The notes: generated by a model from the sequence alone, not told the origin. A DNA stretch of 64,000 nucleotides from Arcobacter sp. (GCA_020048055.1 JAIFNA010000004.1:62001-126000); one strand, 5' to 3'; shown: positions 16,786 to 27,404, counted from the first letter of the stretch. Translations and numbers: made by a program.

Positions 16786-17256
16786 TTAAATATCTAAAGT
16801 TAGTGCTATTTCATCACAAATTGGAAAATGTTTGCACTTAATGCAATCAAGCCAAATTTTTGTATCAGGAATTGTTTCTTTTGCAATAACATTAAATCCA
16901 AAATTTTCAAACAATCTTTGTCTGTAAGTTAAAACCAAAATCCTTTTAAGTCCGTAATATTTCGCTTCATCAATAGAATGTTCAATTAATTTAGCCCCTA
17001 TACCCATATTTCTAAATTCACTATCAACAATCAAACTTCTAATCTCACAAAGCAAAGTTGTGTGAATATGTAAAGCAACAAAACCAACTATTTTATCTTG
17101 CATATAAGCAACAGTATATGAACGAATTGTAGTTGCCATCTCCGAAGCAGTTCTTTCAAGTATATTGCCATTTTGAACCTCAGCAACTACAAGATTTTGC
17201 ATATTTTCAATATCTTTAACGGTTGGTTTAATATACGCAATATCTTTATTGTGCAT
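16786..17256 (-). CDS. GNAT acetyltransferase, probably short-form N-acetylglutamate synthase
   Basis: A 156-residue GNAT protein with the acetyl-CoA loop in RNMGIGAKLIEH. The C-terminal part with WLDCIKC...FPICDEIA resembles short ArgA-type N-acetylglutamate synthases, which begin arginine synthesis. No other arginine gene is nearby, so the substrate is an inference. It follows engB by two bases. Confidence 0.65.
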   Translation of the reverse strand: MHNKDIAYIKPTVKDIENMQNLVVAEVQNGNILERTASEMATTIRSYTVAYMQDKIVGFVALHIHTTLLCEIRSLIVDSEFRNMGIGAKLIEHSIDEAKYYGLKRILVLTYRQRLFENFGFNVIAKETIPDTKIWLDCIKCKHFPICDEIALTLDI

Positions 17257-17258
17257 AA

Positions 17259-17864
17259 TTATTTTCCAAAAAGATACTTTGATATTGTGGCTTCTAATGT
17301 ATCAATCCCTTTATTTTTTAGATTAGAAATAAAAATCCCATCTGGGTATTTTTGTTTTAATTTTTGCAATTCTGCTTGATTTAGCTTATCTGTTTTAGTA
17401 AAAACATTTAAAATCAATTGATCGCCTTTCTTGATATATTTTAAAAAATCATCAACACTTTTATCAATTTCAAGTTCACTGTGTCTTGAATCTATCAAAT
17501 GTACAAATATTTGTAAACAAATTCGTCTTTCAAGAAATTCTGTTAAATTTTTATTCCAATCTCTTTTAAGTGATTTTGAAACTTTTGCATACCCAAAACC
17601 TGGTAAATCTACAAATCTTGCAAACCTATGTCCATCTTCAACATTTTCATCATCTTTAAACGTGATGTCAAAAAAATTAATAAGTTGAGTTTTTCCGGGT
17701 GTCGAAGATGATTTAGCTAAACTTTTCCTTTTTGTTAAAGAGTTAAGAAGTGAACTTTTGCCAACATTACTTCTCCCTATAAAAGCAATCTCTGCCATAT
17801 CTGGATTTGGACTTTCAGCTATACTATATGCTGACATCAAAAATTGTGCATCTATTATTCTCAT
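17259..17864 (-). CDS. engB: ribosome biogenesis GTPase EngB/YsxC
   Basis: A 201-residue GTPase that assists large-subunit ribosome assembly. G1 is GRSNVGKSS, G3 is DLPGFG, G4 is TKTDK. It overlaps the lptA stop by one base in an operon with LPS transport genes, an arrangement common in this phylum. Confidence 0.93.
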   Translation of the reverse strand: MRIIDAQFLMSAYSIAESPNPDMAEIAFIGRSNVGKSSLLNSLTKRKSLAKSSSTPGKTQLINFFDITFKDDENVEDGHRFARFVDLPGFGYAKVSKSLKRDWNKNLTEFLERRICLQIFVHLIDSRHSELEIDKSVDDFLKYIKKGDQLILNVFTKTDKLNQAELQKLKQKYPDGIFISNLKNKGIDTLEATISKYLFGK

Positions 17865-18340
17865 TAATTACTCTCTATTTTTAGTTTAAACTGAACAGGC
17901 TTATTTTTTCCACCATCAATTTTTGTAGTTCCCAATTTCTCATCAAGATAAATTCGTTCACCCTTAATTGTTTTCTCACCTGCTACATCTTCAAGATAAC
18001 CATTTCCAACAATAATATAAACCTGTTCATCTACATTATAAGTTACCTCATCACCTCTTCCTTTTAGTATTGTTGTTGGTCTTTTAATAACCATATCAAC
18101 TTTTCCAGCAGCTAGATATTGCTTAACTGCTGTTTTTCCTTTATTGTCAATTGACTTTGTATAAACTGTTAATTTATCACACCGGACTCTATCAGCACCC
18201 TTTGTCATTAGAACATTCCCTGTAAAAATAATAATATTTTTTGATTTATCGGCTGAAAAATTATCTGCTTTAATATCAACATCAACCTCAGCACTATTTA
18301 AATAACCAAACAGAAACAATATTGCTACAAAATATCTCAC
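17864..18340 (-). CDS. lptA: LptA-like periplasmic LPS transport protein
   Basis: A small OstA-fold protein with a signal peptide (about residues 1-16) and the pattern IKADNFSADKSKN...FTGNV typical of LptA. It bridges LPS from the inner-membrane LptBFGC complex to the outer-membrane LptD. It sits directly after lptC. Confidence 0.88.
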   Translation of the reverse strand: MRYFVAILFLFGYLNSAEVDVDIKADNFSADKSKNIIIFTGNVLMTKGADRVRCDKLTVYTKSIDNKGKTAVKQYLAAGKVDMVIKRPTTILKGRGDEVTYNVDEQVYIIVGNGYLEDVAGEKTIKGERIYLDEKLGTTKIDGGKNKPVQFKLKIESN

Positions 18341-18859
18341 CTACAAATCCTTCTCATTCAAAACAAAATGTGCTTTTTGTCCACTAATTGCGTAATCATT
18401 TTTATTGATATAAAGTGTATTTCCACTAAATAAACTTTTTTTATAATTAAACATAAAATCAACATTATTTGAAACTATACCCGTTGTGTCATTATAAGTT
18501 AATGATTGTGTTTTTAACTCCATATCATCACCTTTTTGAAAAATAACCCCACCTTTAAAACTAAAAATTTCACCATCTTTTTTCATATGCTTACCGCTTA
18601 TTGTATTTGTCTTACTATCACTTCCACGAAGCACAAGAATTGCACTATTTAACTCCTCTTTTTTCTCATAAATCAAAGTCTCTTTTGCTTTTACAATCTT
18701 ATCAACCTCGTATTGATTTAACTCATAAAGCGTAGAATTTAAAAAAAATATTTTTGGCAAGTCTTCATTATTCTCAACTTGTATCTCTTTTACGGCATCA
18801 TTTTTTGTTAAAAAAAATGATGCACAAATGATACAAATAAAAAGAAAATTTAAACCCAT
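18341..18859 (-). CDS. lptC: LptC-like LPS export protein
   Basis: A 172-residue protein with one N-terminal membrane anchor and a beta-jellyroll (SGKHMKKDGEIFSFKGGVIF) similar to LptA. LptC receives LPS from the LptB2FG transporter and passes it to LptA. It overlaps kdsC by 10 bases and abuts lptA. Confidence 0.82.
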   Translation of the reverse strand: MGLNFLFICIICASFFLTKNDAVKEIQVENNEDLPKIFFLNSTLYELNQYEVDKIVKAKETLIYEKKEELNSAILVLRGSDSKTNTISGKHMKKDGEIFSFKGGVIFQKGDDMELKTQSLTYNDTTGIVSNNVDFMFNYKKSLFSGNTLYINKNDYAISGQKAHFVLNEKDL

Positions 18860-19341
18860 AAGCTTTTTAGTTCTAAATCTTGCATTTTAAGTACATATTC
18901 AATCATCTCTCTTGCAGCACCATTTCCACCATTTTTTGAGGAAACAACATTTACAATAGTTTTCAGATCATCTGTTGCATCTTTTGGACAAAATGAAAGC
19001 TTTACTTGTTTTAACATTTTAATATCGTTTAAATCATCACCAATTGCCCCAACTTGCAATAAATTTAAACCCTCTTTTTCTAAAATCTCATTTAGAACTA
19101 TTGTTTTATCACTAACACCTTGGTAAACATAAGTTACGCCCAACTCTTTTGCTCTTTTTTCAACAATAACACTTGAACGACCCGTTATAAAAGCTGATTT
19201 AAAACCAAATTTTTTATTCCATGCTTCAATTGCTGCACCATCTTTTACATCAAAAGATTTAGTTTCAGTCCCATTTGCATCATAAGTTATCTTCCCATCT
19301 GTTAATGTTCCATCAACATCAAACACTAGTAGTTTAATCAT
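18850..19341 (-). CDS. kdsC: KdsC, KDO 8-phosphate phosphatase
   Basis: A 163-residue HAD phosphatase of the small tetrameric class. FDVDGTLTDG holds the nucleophile Asp and GDDLND the metal-binding acids. It releases KDO for LPS inner core synthesis, in keeping with the lptC and lptA genes next to it. It overlaps hisB by four bases. Confidence 0.9.
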   Translation of the reverse strand: MIKLLVFDVDGTLTDGKITYDANGTETKSFDVKDGAAIEAWNKKFGFKSAFITGRSSVIVEKRAKELGVTYVYQGVSDKTIVLNEILEKEGLNLLQVGAIGDDLNDIKMLKQVKLSFCPKDATDDLKTIVNVVSSKNGGNGAAREMIEYVLKMQDLELKSLWV

Positions 19342-19910
19342 AAAATTCCCTTTGTGCTAGGTATCCCCATTTTTTTATTTTCCGTCATCGCTCTTCTAAG
19401 CGCTACTGCAAAAGCTTTAAATGTAGCCTCTATGATATGATGCTTATTTGTTCCTCTATCAACAATCAAGTGGCATGTTAATCCACAATTTAAAACCAAT
19501 GCATGGAAAAATTCCTCAACAAGCTCAACATCAAATGTTCCAACTTTACCAAAAATATCTGATTTATAAACCAAATATGGACGATTTGACAAGTCTATTG
19601 CACAAGTAACACTAGCTTCATCCATAACAACTGTTGCATTACCGTATCTTTCAACTTCTTTGATAGGGAAAATCTCTTTTTTAAGCGCCTGTCCAATTAC
19701 AATACCACAATCTTCACATGTGTGGTGATCATCTATATGTGTGTCTCCATTGCATTTAAGATCAAGAAATACCCCACTATGTTTACTAAAAGCTTCAAGC
19801 ATATGATTTAAAAATCCAACACCAGTATCAATTACCCCAACATCATTTTTTGTAGTGTCAAGTTGACATCTTATAGATGTTTCTTTTGTTTCCCTTACTA
19901 TCTCTGTCAT
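19338..19910 (-). CDS. hisB: HisB, imidazoleglycerol-phosphate dehydratase
   Basis: A 190-residue monofunctional dehydratase for the histidine pathway. Metal-binding histidine patterns DTHIDDHHTCED and KHHIIEATFKA are visible. No histidinol phosphatase domain is fused, as usual outside enterobacteria. It is the only histidine gene here. Confidence 0.95.
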   Translation of the reverse strand: MTEIVRETKETSIRCQLDTTKNDVGVIDTGVGFLNHMLEAFSKHSGVFLDLKCNGDTHIDDHHTCEDCGIVIGQALKKEIFPIKEVERYGNATVVMDEASVTCAIDLSNRPYLVYKSDIFGKVGTFDVELVEEFFHALVLNCGLTCHLIVDRGTNKHHIIEATFKAFAVALRRAMTENKKMGIPSTKGIL

Positions 19911-19923
19911 ATTTTACCCCTAA

Positions 19924-20745
19924 TTATTCATTTGTTTGAGCAATTATCATAGCTCCATCTAAACCATTTGTTTTTCTAAAATCATTCGCTTCTGCTTCAC
20001 TTCTAAATCCACTTATCCAAACCCTATGAAAAGTTTTTCCATTTGATATGGTTTCCATAATTATAGCTTTATAGTTTACACTTAATATTGTGTTGTTATA
20101 TTTATCTTGTGTAATTTTTGCTCCAGCTTGATTTATAAATGCTCCAACTTGTAGATAAAATTTACCAACAACAATCTCCTCTTTTTTCTCCTCTTGAGTA
20201 ATAGCAACTTTTGAATGAAATCCTACAACCGTAATCTCAACATTTGCAACACCTCTACCAACCATATCAATCTCTTTTGCAGCGCTATTTGAAAGATCAA
20301 TAATTCTACCTTCAACAAAAGGACCCCTATCGTTAATCCTTACAATTGTTGATTTTCCATTATCTTTATTATAAACATTTACCATCGTGTTCATTGGAAG
20401 TGTTTTTGATGCTGCCGTCATTGCATACATATCGTAAGTTTCACCATTTGATGTTTTTTTCTCATGAAAATCTGGACCATACCAAGAAGCAATACCTTCA
20501 AATTTTTCACCAACTGTTGCAATTGTTGGATAATAAGTATTGCCTAAAACTTCATATGGTCTCATTGTTGCACTGTGCATTCGAGGAGAATCTTTAACTT
20601 CTCCATCACCAATTTTAATATTTTGCTTACCTGATTTATAACTCTTCGATAGGTTATTTTGCTGATTTAAATATCTTTTTTGACAACCAGAAAATGACAA
20701 AATAAGTAAGATAATAATTAAAAATTTACTGCTTTTGTATAACAA
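19924..20745 (-). CDS. rlpA: RlpA lipoprotein, septal lytic transglycosylase type
   Basis: The signal ends in a lipobox at Cys21 (SFSGC). A double-psi beta-barrel (about 85-175) contains IASWYGPDFHEKKTSNGE and the RINDRGPFV segment with the catalytic-type Asp. A SPOR domain (about 195-270) would bind denuded peptidoglycan at the septum. It overlaps the mltD-like gene by 20 bases. Confidence 0.9.
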   Translation of the reverse strand: MLYKSSKFLIIILLILSFSGCQKRYLNQQNNLSKSYKSGKQNIKIGDGEVKDSPRMHSATMRPYEVLGNTYYPTIATVGEKFEGIASWYGPDFHEKKTSNGETYDMYAMTAASKTLPMNTMVNVYNKDNGKSTIVRINDRGPFVEGRIIDLSNSAAKEIDMVGRGVANVEITVVGFHSKVAITQEEKKEEIVVGKFYLQVGAFINQAGAKITQDKYNNTILSVNYKAIIMETISNGKTFHRVWISGFRSEAEANDFRKTNGLDGAMIIAQTNE

Positions 20746-21946
20746 TGTTATCTCCTGGTTTTACTTTGTTTGTTTTTAAATTATTATCTTTCATCAGTTT
20801 TTCCATTGTCATTCCGTTTTCTTTAGCAATTTTATAAAGGTTATCACCTTTTTGTATTGTGTAAGTTTTAAGATAATCTGAATCTATATTTTCAGCATCA
20901 ATCTTAAATAATTTTGTTGCATCTATTGTTTTTACATCACGACTAGGCGTTGGTTGAGATTCATTTTTCAAATCATTTAATTGTGCTTCTGCTTCATTTC
21001 TTTGATTATCTACGGGCTTAATCCTCTCGCTTATTCCACTTAAATTTGCAATATTTTTTAAAAGTTTCCCATCGCTTGTTTCAACTTTTATTAAATTGTT
21101 ACCCTTTGCGCTATGTAAAAATTTTCCATTCATAGTACTTAATGAATTATTGTTATTCATCATTGCAAGTGAAATTATTTTTTTAATATAATTTTGACTC
21201 TCTTTTGGAACATAAGGCTTTTTGGAACCCTTTAAATCAACAAGTAGTTCATTGATTGTTGGTTTATATTTCCATGTTTTCACATCTTGATATACTTCAT
21301 TAACAGCCCTGTAATTACCTTTTCCGTTTTCGTAGTCCCTTAAAATTTTTTTGTATTGCAAAATCTTTTGATTTTTTGCACAATCATTCTCTTTGCAATA
21401 TAAATCAATAGTTGCCCTTGTAATCCCCTCAATGAGTCTTCCATCGCCACAATTATAAGAGAGTGCTGCTAAATACCACGAGCCAAAAATACCATGCAAT
21501 TTTGTAAGATATTTAACAGCAGCCTCAGTAGATTTGACAAAATCTAACCTCTCATCTATATACTTATTTCTTTTTAGCCCTAGTTCAGAAGCAGTTTCCG
21601 GCATAAATTGCCAAAGTCCGAGTGCTTTTTGTTTTGATTTTGCCTCAAGTACAAAATTTGATTCAGCCATTGCCATATACAAAAATACCGATGGGACATT
21701 ATTTTTTTTAAGAATTTGTGAAACCTCAGGGATTATATTCCTACCCTGATCTAAGCCATTTATATAGTGTTTTTCATTTTTTTGAGAAAAATTTTCATAA
21801 AATGACTGAAACTTATCATTTTTAATATACGATGCCTCAATATCAAGGTCTCGTAATACATCTAAATCATTTTTTACAAACTCATTACTTACTATTGTCG
21901 CTTGTAGTTGTAGATAGCATAAAATAATAACAATAAGTTTTTGCAA
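20726..21946 (-). CDS. mltD: MltD-like membrane-bound lytic transglycosylase with LysM
   Basis: The SLT domain has Glu95 in MAMAESNF followed by the GLWQFMP motif, the catalytic core of family 1 transglycosylases. A C-terminal LysM repeat (about 360-406, YTIQKGDNLYKIA) binds peptidoglycan. It has an N-terminal signal peptide. It overlaps rlpA, so two peptidoglycan-cleaving enzymes are coproduced. Confidence 0.9.
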   Translation of the reverse strand: MQKLIVIILCYLQLQATIVSNEFVKNDLDVLRDLDIEASYIKNDKFQSFYENFSQKNEKHYINGLDQGRNIIPEVSQILKKNNVPSVFLYMAMAESNFVLEAKSKQKALGLWQFMPETASELGLKRNKYIDERLDFVKSTEAAVKYLTKLHGIFGSWYLAALSYNCGDGRLIEGITRATIDLYCKENDCAKNQKILQYKKILRDYENGKGNYRAVNEVYQDVKTWKYKPTINELLVDLKGSKKPYVPKESQNYIKKIISLAMMNNNNSLSTMNGKFLHSAKGNNLIKVETSDGKLLKNIANLSGISERIKPVDNQRNEAEAQLNDLKNESQPTPSRDVKTIDATKLFKIDAENIDSDYLKTYTIQKGDNLYKIAKENGMTMEKLMKDNNLKTNKVKPGDNIVIQKQ

Positions 21947-21955
21947 AAATTTACC

Positions 21956-23200
21956 TTATAGATATTTCTTTAAAACTTCAGGTATCTTAATAGTTCCATC
22001 AATTTGTTGGTGATTTTCTAAAATAGCGACCAATGTTCTTCCGACAGCCAAACTTGAACCATTTAATGTATGACATAGGATATTTTTTTTATCATCTTTA
22101 TATCTAATTTTTGCTCTTCTTGCTTGAAAATCATTTGTATTACTAATTGAGCTTATCTCTCGATATTTTCCTTGTCCCGGTAGCCAAACTTCAAGATCAA
22201 TAGTAACAGCTGCTCCAAATCCTAAATCACCAGTACAAAGTTGCACTTTTTGATGCGGAAGCTCCAACGATGCTAATAAATCACTAGCGCAATCTACCAT
22301 TTTTTTAAAAATCTCATTTGATTGTTCGGGTGTTGTAATGGCTACAAGTTCAACTTTATCAAATTGATGTTGTCTTATCATCCCTCTAGTATCTCTACCA
22401 GCACTTCCAGCTTCTTTTCTAAAACACGGTGTATATGAAGTAAGTAGCATTGGTAACTCTGAAATTTGAAGTATCTCATCGTTAAAAAGATTTGTAAGTT
22501 GAACCTCAGAAGTTGGGATAAGATACAGATCTTCCCCTTCGATTTTAAATAAATCATCTTCAAATTTTGGCAATTGTCCAGTTCCTGTTAACATTGCACT
22601 GTTTGCCATAAAAGGGACATACCACTCCTCAAAACCACGCGCTCGATTGAAATCTAAAAAATAGTTAATCAAAGCTCTTTCAAGTCTAGCTCCAATTCCA
22701 CTTAAAGCACTAAATCTAGTTTTAGCTAATTTTACACCCCTTGCGAAATCTATAATACCAAGCTTTTCCCCTATTTCCCAATGTTCAAGTGGTGTAAAAT
22801 CAAAATCTCTTGGTGTACCAATTTTTTCTAAAATAATATTTTCATCTTCACTTGCTCCATAAGGAACATCATCATTTGGAATATTTGGAATTGTTAAAAG
22901 TATGGCTTCCAAACTCGATTCTTCAGATTGTACTTCATTTTCAAGCGCTTGTTTTTTAAGCTTAAGATTGTCAATCTCATCTTTTAAGGAGCTTGTATCT
23001 TGCCCCTCCTTTTTAAAAACACCAAATTGAGCTGATAGATTATTCTGAAGTGCTTGGATATTCTCCATCTCTTGTCTTTTTAATTTTGTATTTGAGATTG
23101 ATATTTTTAAATTTTCAAGTAGAGTTACATCTACTTTTTTCCTTTTTAGTCCTTCACTTACCTTATCAAAATCATTTTGTAAAAGCTTCAAATCAATCAT
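21956..23200 (-). CDS. serS: SerS, seryl-tRNA synthetase
   Basis: A 414-residue class II synthetase. The N-terminal tRNA-binding coiled coil covers about 30-100. Motif 2 is [15 protein letters not shown] and motif 3 is [15 protein letters not shown]. Its start overlaps the stop of the 67-residue gene upstream by one base. Confidence 0.97.
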   Translation of the reverse strand: MIDLKLLQNDFDKVSEGLKRKKVDVTLLENLKISISNTKLKRQEMENIQALQNNLSAQFGVFKKEGQDTSSLKDEIDNLKLKKQALENEVQSEESSLEAILLTIPNIPNDDVPYGASEDENIILEKIGTPRDFDFTPLEHWEIGEKLGIIDFARGVKLAKTRFSALSGIGARLERALINYFLDFNRARGFEEWYVPFMANSAMLTGTGQLPKFEDDLFKIEGEDLYLIPTSEVQLTNLFNDEILQISELPMLLTSYTPCFRKEAGSAGRDTRGMIRQHQFDKVELVAITTPEQSNEIFKKMVDCASDLLASLELPHQKVQLCTGDLGFGAAVTIDLEVWLPGQGKYREISSISNTNDFQARRAKIRYKDDKKNILCHTLNGSSLAVGRTLVAILENHQQIDGTIKIPEVLKKYL

Positions 23201-23403
23201 TAATTAAGTTCCATCTTAATTACGATATTTTCACCCTCTTCAACTACTGTAAAATTGTGTTTTTGACAAAATGTATCATTCATATCTTCACACATTGCAA
23301 TAGCCTCTTGTAAAGCTTCATCTTTTGAAGCAAATTTTTGCTCAGCCACAAAGTCACTTTTTTTAAAACATCCACATTGTTTTTCAACTATTAAATTTAT
23401 CAT
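23200..23403 (-). CDS. small cysteine-containing protein, unknown function
   Basis: A 67-residue acidic protein with a CGC motif near residue 10 and two later cysteines. I do not recognise a named family. Its stop overlaps the serS start in the TAATG form and it is cotranscribed with its neighbours, which makes it a real gene. The cysteine pattern could bind metal, but this is unproven. Confidence 0.65.
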   Translation of the reverse strand: MINLIVEKQCGCFKKSDFVAEQKFASKDEALQEAIAMCEDMNDTFCQKHNFTVVEEGENIVIKMELN

Positions 23404-23414
23404 TTTTTATTTCC

Positions 23415-24020
23415 TTACATATTATTTTGCTTATTAGCTTCTTTTATTATAACAGATAACTCCTCTTTTTTAATAAAATCAGCCCCCATGCTCACTATAA
23501 ACTGACTAGCTTCAGATATTGTTAAGGTTGTTGGTTGAACTATTTTTTTATCCACCATAATCGCATAACCACTTGTTGGATTGGGACTTGTTGGTACAAA
23601 CAACACCCAAATATCATTGTGTTTATTGAGTACATACGCAGGTACCCAAAGACCACTTTTGGGGTACTCAACCAAAACAACCTCTCTCCTTTGGCTTTTT
23701 GCATTAGGTTTAAATAACTCTGTAATTTTTTTAACAATTCCATAAATTGTCCCAATTGCAGGTAGTTTTTCCAATATCTTATCGATAAAATTTACCAATA
23801 TAGATTTTCCAACTTTTTCAATTGATGAGCCTATAAAAGCCAAAAAGAGAACTATAAAAACAATAATACCAACACTTAAAAGTGTGTCATTTGTATATAT
23901 AAAAAGATAACTAAAAAGATTATTTGCAAGATTTTCCACCCATAAAATAATCTGAATTACAACAATAAGAGGTATTAGCGCTAATGCACCTACAAACATA
24001 TATCTAAAAAAATTTCCCAT
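23415..24020 (-). CDS. DUF502 family membrane protein
   Basis: Two N-terminal membrane helices (about residues 9-28 and 50-68) precede a soluble domain with LPAIGTIYGIVKKI and FVPTSPNPTSG, the signatures of DUF502. The molecular function of the family is unknown. It lies between flhA and the small cysteine protein. Confidence 0.85.
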   Translation of the reverse strand: MGNFFRYMFVGALALIPLIVVIQIILWVENLANNLFSYLFIYTNDTLLSVGIIVFIVLFLAFIGSSIEKVGKSILVNFIDKILEKLPAIGTIYGIVKKITELFKPNAKSQRREVVLVEYPKSGLWVPAYVLNKHNDIWVLFVPTSPNPTSGYAIMVDKKIVQPTTLTISEASQFIVSMGADFIKKEELSVIIKEANKQNNM

Positions 24021-24040
24021 CTATTACCTTAAAAATAAAA

Positions 24041-26164
24041 CTAGAATTCTACTGTGCCATCTATTGCAAAATCTGCTCTTGTATCAAGTTCAGCATGGCT
24101 TAATACTGGTAAATCAAAACCAAATTTTTCAAATATTTCAGATACTCTTTTTCTTAAAATAGGATCTACAACCATACATACACCAGTTGTTCCACCATCC
24201 TCTAAAGATTTTATAAGTTCTCTTGTTTTAATCACAAGATTATTTATTTCACTGATACTTAGCATCAAATGACTAACTCCATGTTGCTCTTGAAGTTTAT
24301 TAATAAATTCTTGCTCCAACTCTGGCTTTAAAGTGATAATATGTAAAACACCATCTTTCCCTTTAAATTTGCTAGTAATCAATCTAAAAAGTTTACTTCT
24401 TACATGCTCCAAAAGTATCTCTGGCGATTTAGTAACTTCCCCAATATCAGCTAATGCTTCTAAAATAGTCAGCATATCAACGATTGGTATTTTTTCATGC
24501 AATAGATCTTTTGAGATTCGTAAAATCGTACCGTAAGTTGTAATTCTCATCGCTTCATCAACCACCACTGGGAAACTATCTTTTAATCTATCTACAATAT
24601 TTACTATATCTTGTCGTGTAATGATATCTTCTGCGTGTTTTTTTATTATCTCTGAAATATGCGTAGAAATAATTGTTGGTGCATCAACAACAGTAAATCC
24701 TTTTGTTAATGCTTCCCCTTTTTGCTCATTTGTTATCCAAGTTGCATCTAATCCAAATACTGGCTCTTTTACTTTTTTACCAGAAATACTAGCTCCACCA
24801 ATTCCACCCATTGCTAGCAATCTATTTGCTTCAACGCTTCCTTTTGCAATAGGAATTCTTTTTAAATTAAGTCCATACTCATTCATCATCAATTCAGATG
24901 AATCTGAAATTCTAATTTGAGGAATTACAAATCCTAATTGTCCTGCAATATTGTTTCTAATCCCTCTTATTTTATCAAGAAGCTCACTATCACCTTGTAT
25001 AAGAGTTAACAAACTAGCTCCGAGTTTGAGTTCAAGCACTTCCATTTTCATTGTTTTGTCAAGTGTTTTCTCTTCACTTTCTTGATTTTCTTGCCTTTTC
25101 TTCTCTTTGATTTTTTCAATATCTTTTACAGGTAACTTTTGACTTTTAGTTTTTGGTGCGGGAGAGAAAAAATCAACGAATGCATTGCTTTGTTTCGATT
25201 CAATCATATAAACCAAATACCCAATGCCGCTAAGCAAAATTCCCATACCAAATAAAATTCCAGTAGGAAAACCAGGAACAAGCCCAAATAGTATTAGGGC
25301 AACTCCCGTTATGACAAGCGATTTACTATCTTTAACAAGTTGAGCAATTGTTCCACTTGCAAATTTCTCCTCATCTGTATTTGATCTTGTGATTATTATG
25401 GCTGTTGCTGTTGAGATTATAAGAGCAGGAATTTGAGCCACAAGCCCATCACCTATTGTTAAAATAGTATAAACTTCACCAGCTTCTGAAACAGACATAT
25501 CATGTTGAAACATCCCTATCAAAAGTCCACCAATAAGATTAACAAAAGTGATAATAATAGCAGCAACCGCGTCACCTTTTACAAATTTAGCAGAACCATC
25601 CATTGTTCCGTAGAAATTAACTTCACTCGCAAGTTCTTTTCGTCTTATTTGCGCTTGCTTATCATCAATAAATCCAGCATTCAAATCAGCATCGATTGCC
25701 ATCTGTTTCCCTGGTAATGAATCAAGTGAAAATCTTGCCTGAACTTCCGCAACCCTTCCAGCACCTTTTGTAATAACCATAAAATTTATAAGGACTAAAA
25801 TTATAAAAATAACTATCCCTATAACCATATTTCCACCAACTACAAATTCTCCAAAGGCTGCAACAATATCACTAACAGCTTCAGGTCCATTATGCCCTTC
25901 ACTCAAGATAGACCTTGTGGTGGCAATATTTAAAGATAGCCTAAACAAAACTAAAATAAGTAAAAGTGTTGGAAACGTTGATAATTCTGTTGGTTTGTGT
26001 ATAAAAAGTGAAATTAAAAGTATCAAAAGTGCTGATGTTAAAGAGATAATCAAGAAAAAATCAAGCATCCACTTTGGTAGCGGTATGATAATAATTGCAA
26101 GCATAGAAAAGATAAATGCAACAAGTACATACTCTTTTCTAAATAATACCTCTTTATAATTCAT
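24041..26164 (-). CDS. flhA: FlhA, flagellar export gate protein
   Basis: FlhA forms the nonameric export gate ring. About eight membrane segments occupy residues 15-330, including the conserved FHIPEP region (QARFSLDSLPGKQMAIDADLN, shown in part), followed by a large cytoplasmic domain that docks chaperone-substrate complexes. Length 707 is standard. It follows flgL by 16 bases. Confidence 0.97.
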   Translation of the reverse strand: MNYKEVLFRKEYVLVAFIFSMLAIIIIPLPKWMLDFFLIISLTSALLILLISLFIHKPTELSTFPTLLLILVLFRLSLNIATTRSILSEGHNGPEAVSDIVAAFGEFVVGGNMVIGIVIFIILVLINFMVITKGAGRVAEVQARFSLDSLPGKQMAIDADLNAGFIDDKQAQIRRKELASEVNFYGTMDGSAKFVKGDAVAAIIITFVNLIGGLLIGMFQHDMSVSEAGEVYTILTIGDGLVAQIPALIISTATAIIITRSNTDEEKFASGTIAQLVKDSKSLVITGVALILFGLVPGFPTGILFGMGILLSGIGYLVYMIESKQSNAFVDFFSPAPKTKSQKLPVKDIEKIKEKKRQENQESEEKTLDKTMKMEVLELKLGASLLTLIQGDSELLDKIRGIRNNIAGQLGFVIPQIRISDSSELMMNEYGLNLKRIPIAKGSVEANRLLAMGGIGGASISGKKVKEPVFGLDATWITNEQKGEALTKGFTVVDAPTIISTHISEIIKKHAEDIITRQDIVNIVDRLKDSFPVVVDEAMRITTYGTILRISKDLLHEKIPIVDMLTILEALADIGEVTKSPEILLEHVRSKLFRLITSKFKGKDGVLHIITLKPELEQEFINKLQEQHGVSHLMLSISEINNLVIKTRELIKSLEDGGTTGVCMVVDPILRKRVSEIFEKFGFDLPVLSHAELDTRADFAIDGTVEF

Positions 26165-26180
26165 AAATCTTTATTTTGAC

Positions 26181-27404
26181 TTATTTTAAGAAATTTACCA
26201 ATGACATTTGGCTCATTTTTGAAACTGTTGAAAATAAAGCACTATATGTCATCTCTAATGCTTTTGATTCCATGGCTAACTTTGCTAAATCAGCACCATT
26301 TGTATCTTGCATCAAAATATTATAATGGGTAATTTTTGCGGTAATGCTCTCAAGATATGTCTCAAAAACCTTATTTCTTCCACCAAGTTCCGCATGTCCA
26401 ATATTTGTAGCACTATATTGCTCGTCAACTTTTCCAAGATAATTTGATAAAATATCCCTCACCTCAACGTCGCCTATAACTCCACTTTGTTTTCCATTAT
26501 TAGCTGTATCATCAATTGTCGTACCATAACCTTTAAGGGCGTTTACAATTACATTAATATCATCGAAAATATTATGTCGGGCATCTAAAATAAGTCCAGA
26601 TTTTGTGTTATCTTTTATTGTATTTGACGCTGTAACATCAACTGTTGTATATTTTGTTTGTCCACTTGAAGAATCAGCTGAAGCAATCTCTAAATATTCA
26701 GCATTAACCCCTGAAGTTACAGTTCCATCTTCGTTGTATTTTTCAAGTTTAGTTTTAGCACTATTTAGTTTCCAAGTGTAACCATTTTGATCAATTACCA
26801 TCTCTTGTTCTGTAAATGTTACTTGGTTGTCAACTGCGGTTGTATCACTGCTGTACATAAATATATCAGATGCTGTAACACCTCTTTCTCTATAAACATT
26901 GCTATCAACTGCAATATCTCTCAGATGTGAATTACCATTAAAATTTATTTGTCCATTTACAACATAATTTGCATCTTGTGAATATGGTGCGATTGTTGTA
27001 TTTGACCCAGCAAAAATATATTCACCATCTATTTGTGTATTTGAGATACGAAGAAGATTCTCCTCCATCCCCTCAATATTAGTAGCAACAGCCAATCTAT
27101 CACTTCTTGTCATACCTGAATTTAAAGCTTTTAATAAATCCTGCTTCATACTATCAAGGGTAAGTTTTACTTCAGAAATAGCTTTATCTGAAACTTGATT
27201 TTGTGCAACAGTTTTATCTAATTGAATTTTTAGTCCTTCTGTATCTCTAAGTTTATTTTCTATGTTTACATATCGCCCATAAACAACCGAATCATCACTT
27301 CCATTTTGAATAATTTTACCTGTACTCATTTGGTAGCTTATTCTCTCATTTTGAACATCAAGATTGCCAATTCTATAAATCATTTGGTTTGATAAATCAA
27401 TCAC
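26181..27404 (-). CDS. flgL: FlgL, hook-filament junction protein
   Basis: The N-terminal flagellin-like helix (QNERISYQMSTGKII...) and C-terminal helix (MESKALEMTYSALFSTVSKM) frame a variable middle of about 250 residues. FlgL (HAP3) joins the hook to the filament. Length 407 is longer than the enteric protein because of the middle domain. It overlaps fliI by eight bases. Confidence 0.85.
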   Translation of the reverse strand: MIDLSNQMIYRIGNLDVQNERISYQMSTGKIIQNGSDDSVVYGRYVNIENKLRDTEGLKIQLDKTVAQNQVSDKAISEVKLTLDSMKQDLLKALNSGMTRSDRLAVATNIEGMEENLLRISNTQIDGEYIFAGSNTTIAPYSQDANYVVNGQINFNGNSHLRDIAVDSNVYRERGVTASDIFMYSSDTTAVDNQVTFTEQEMVIDQNGYTWKLNSAKTKLEKYNEDGTVTSGVNAEYLEIASADSSSGQTKYTTVDVTASNTIKDNTKSGLILDARHNIFDDINVIVNALKGYGTTIDDTANNGKQSGVIGDVEVRDILSNYLGKVDEQYSATNIGHAELGGRNKVFETYLESITAKITHYNILMQDTNGADLAKLAMESKALEMTYSALFSTVSKMSQMSLVNFLK

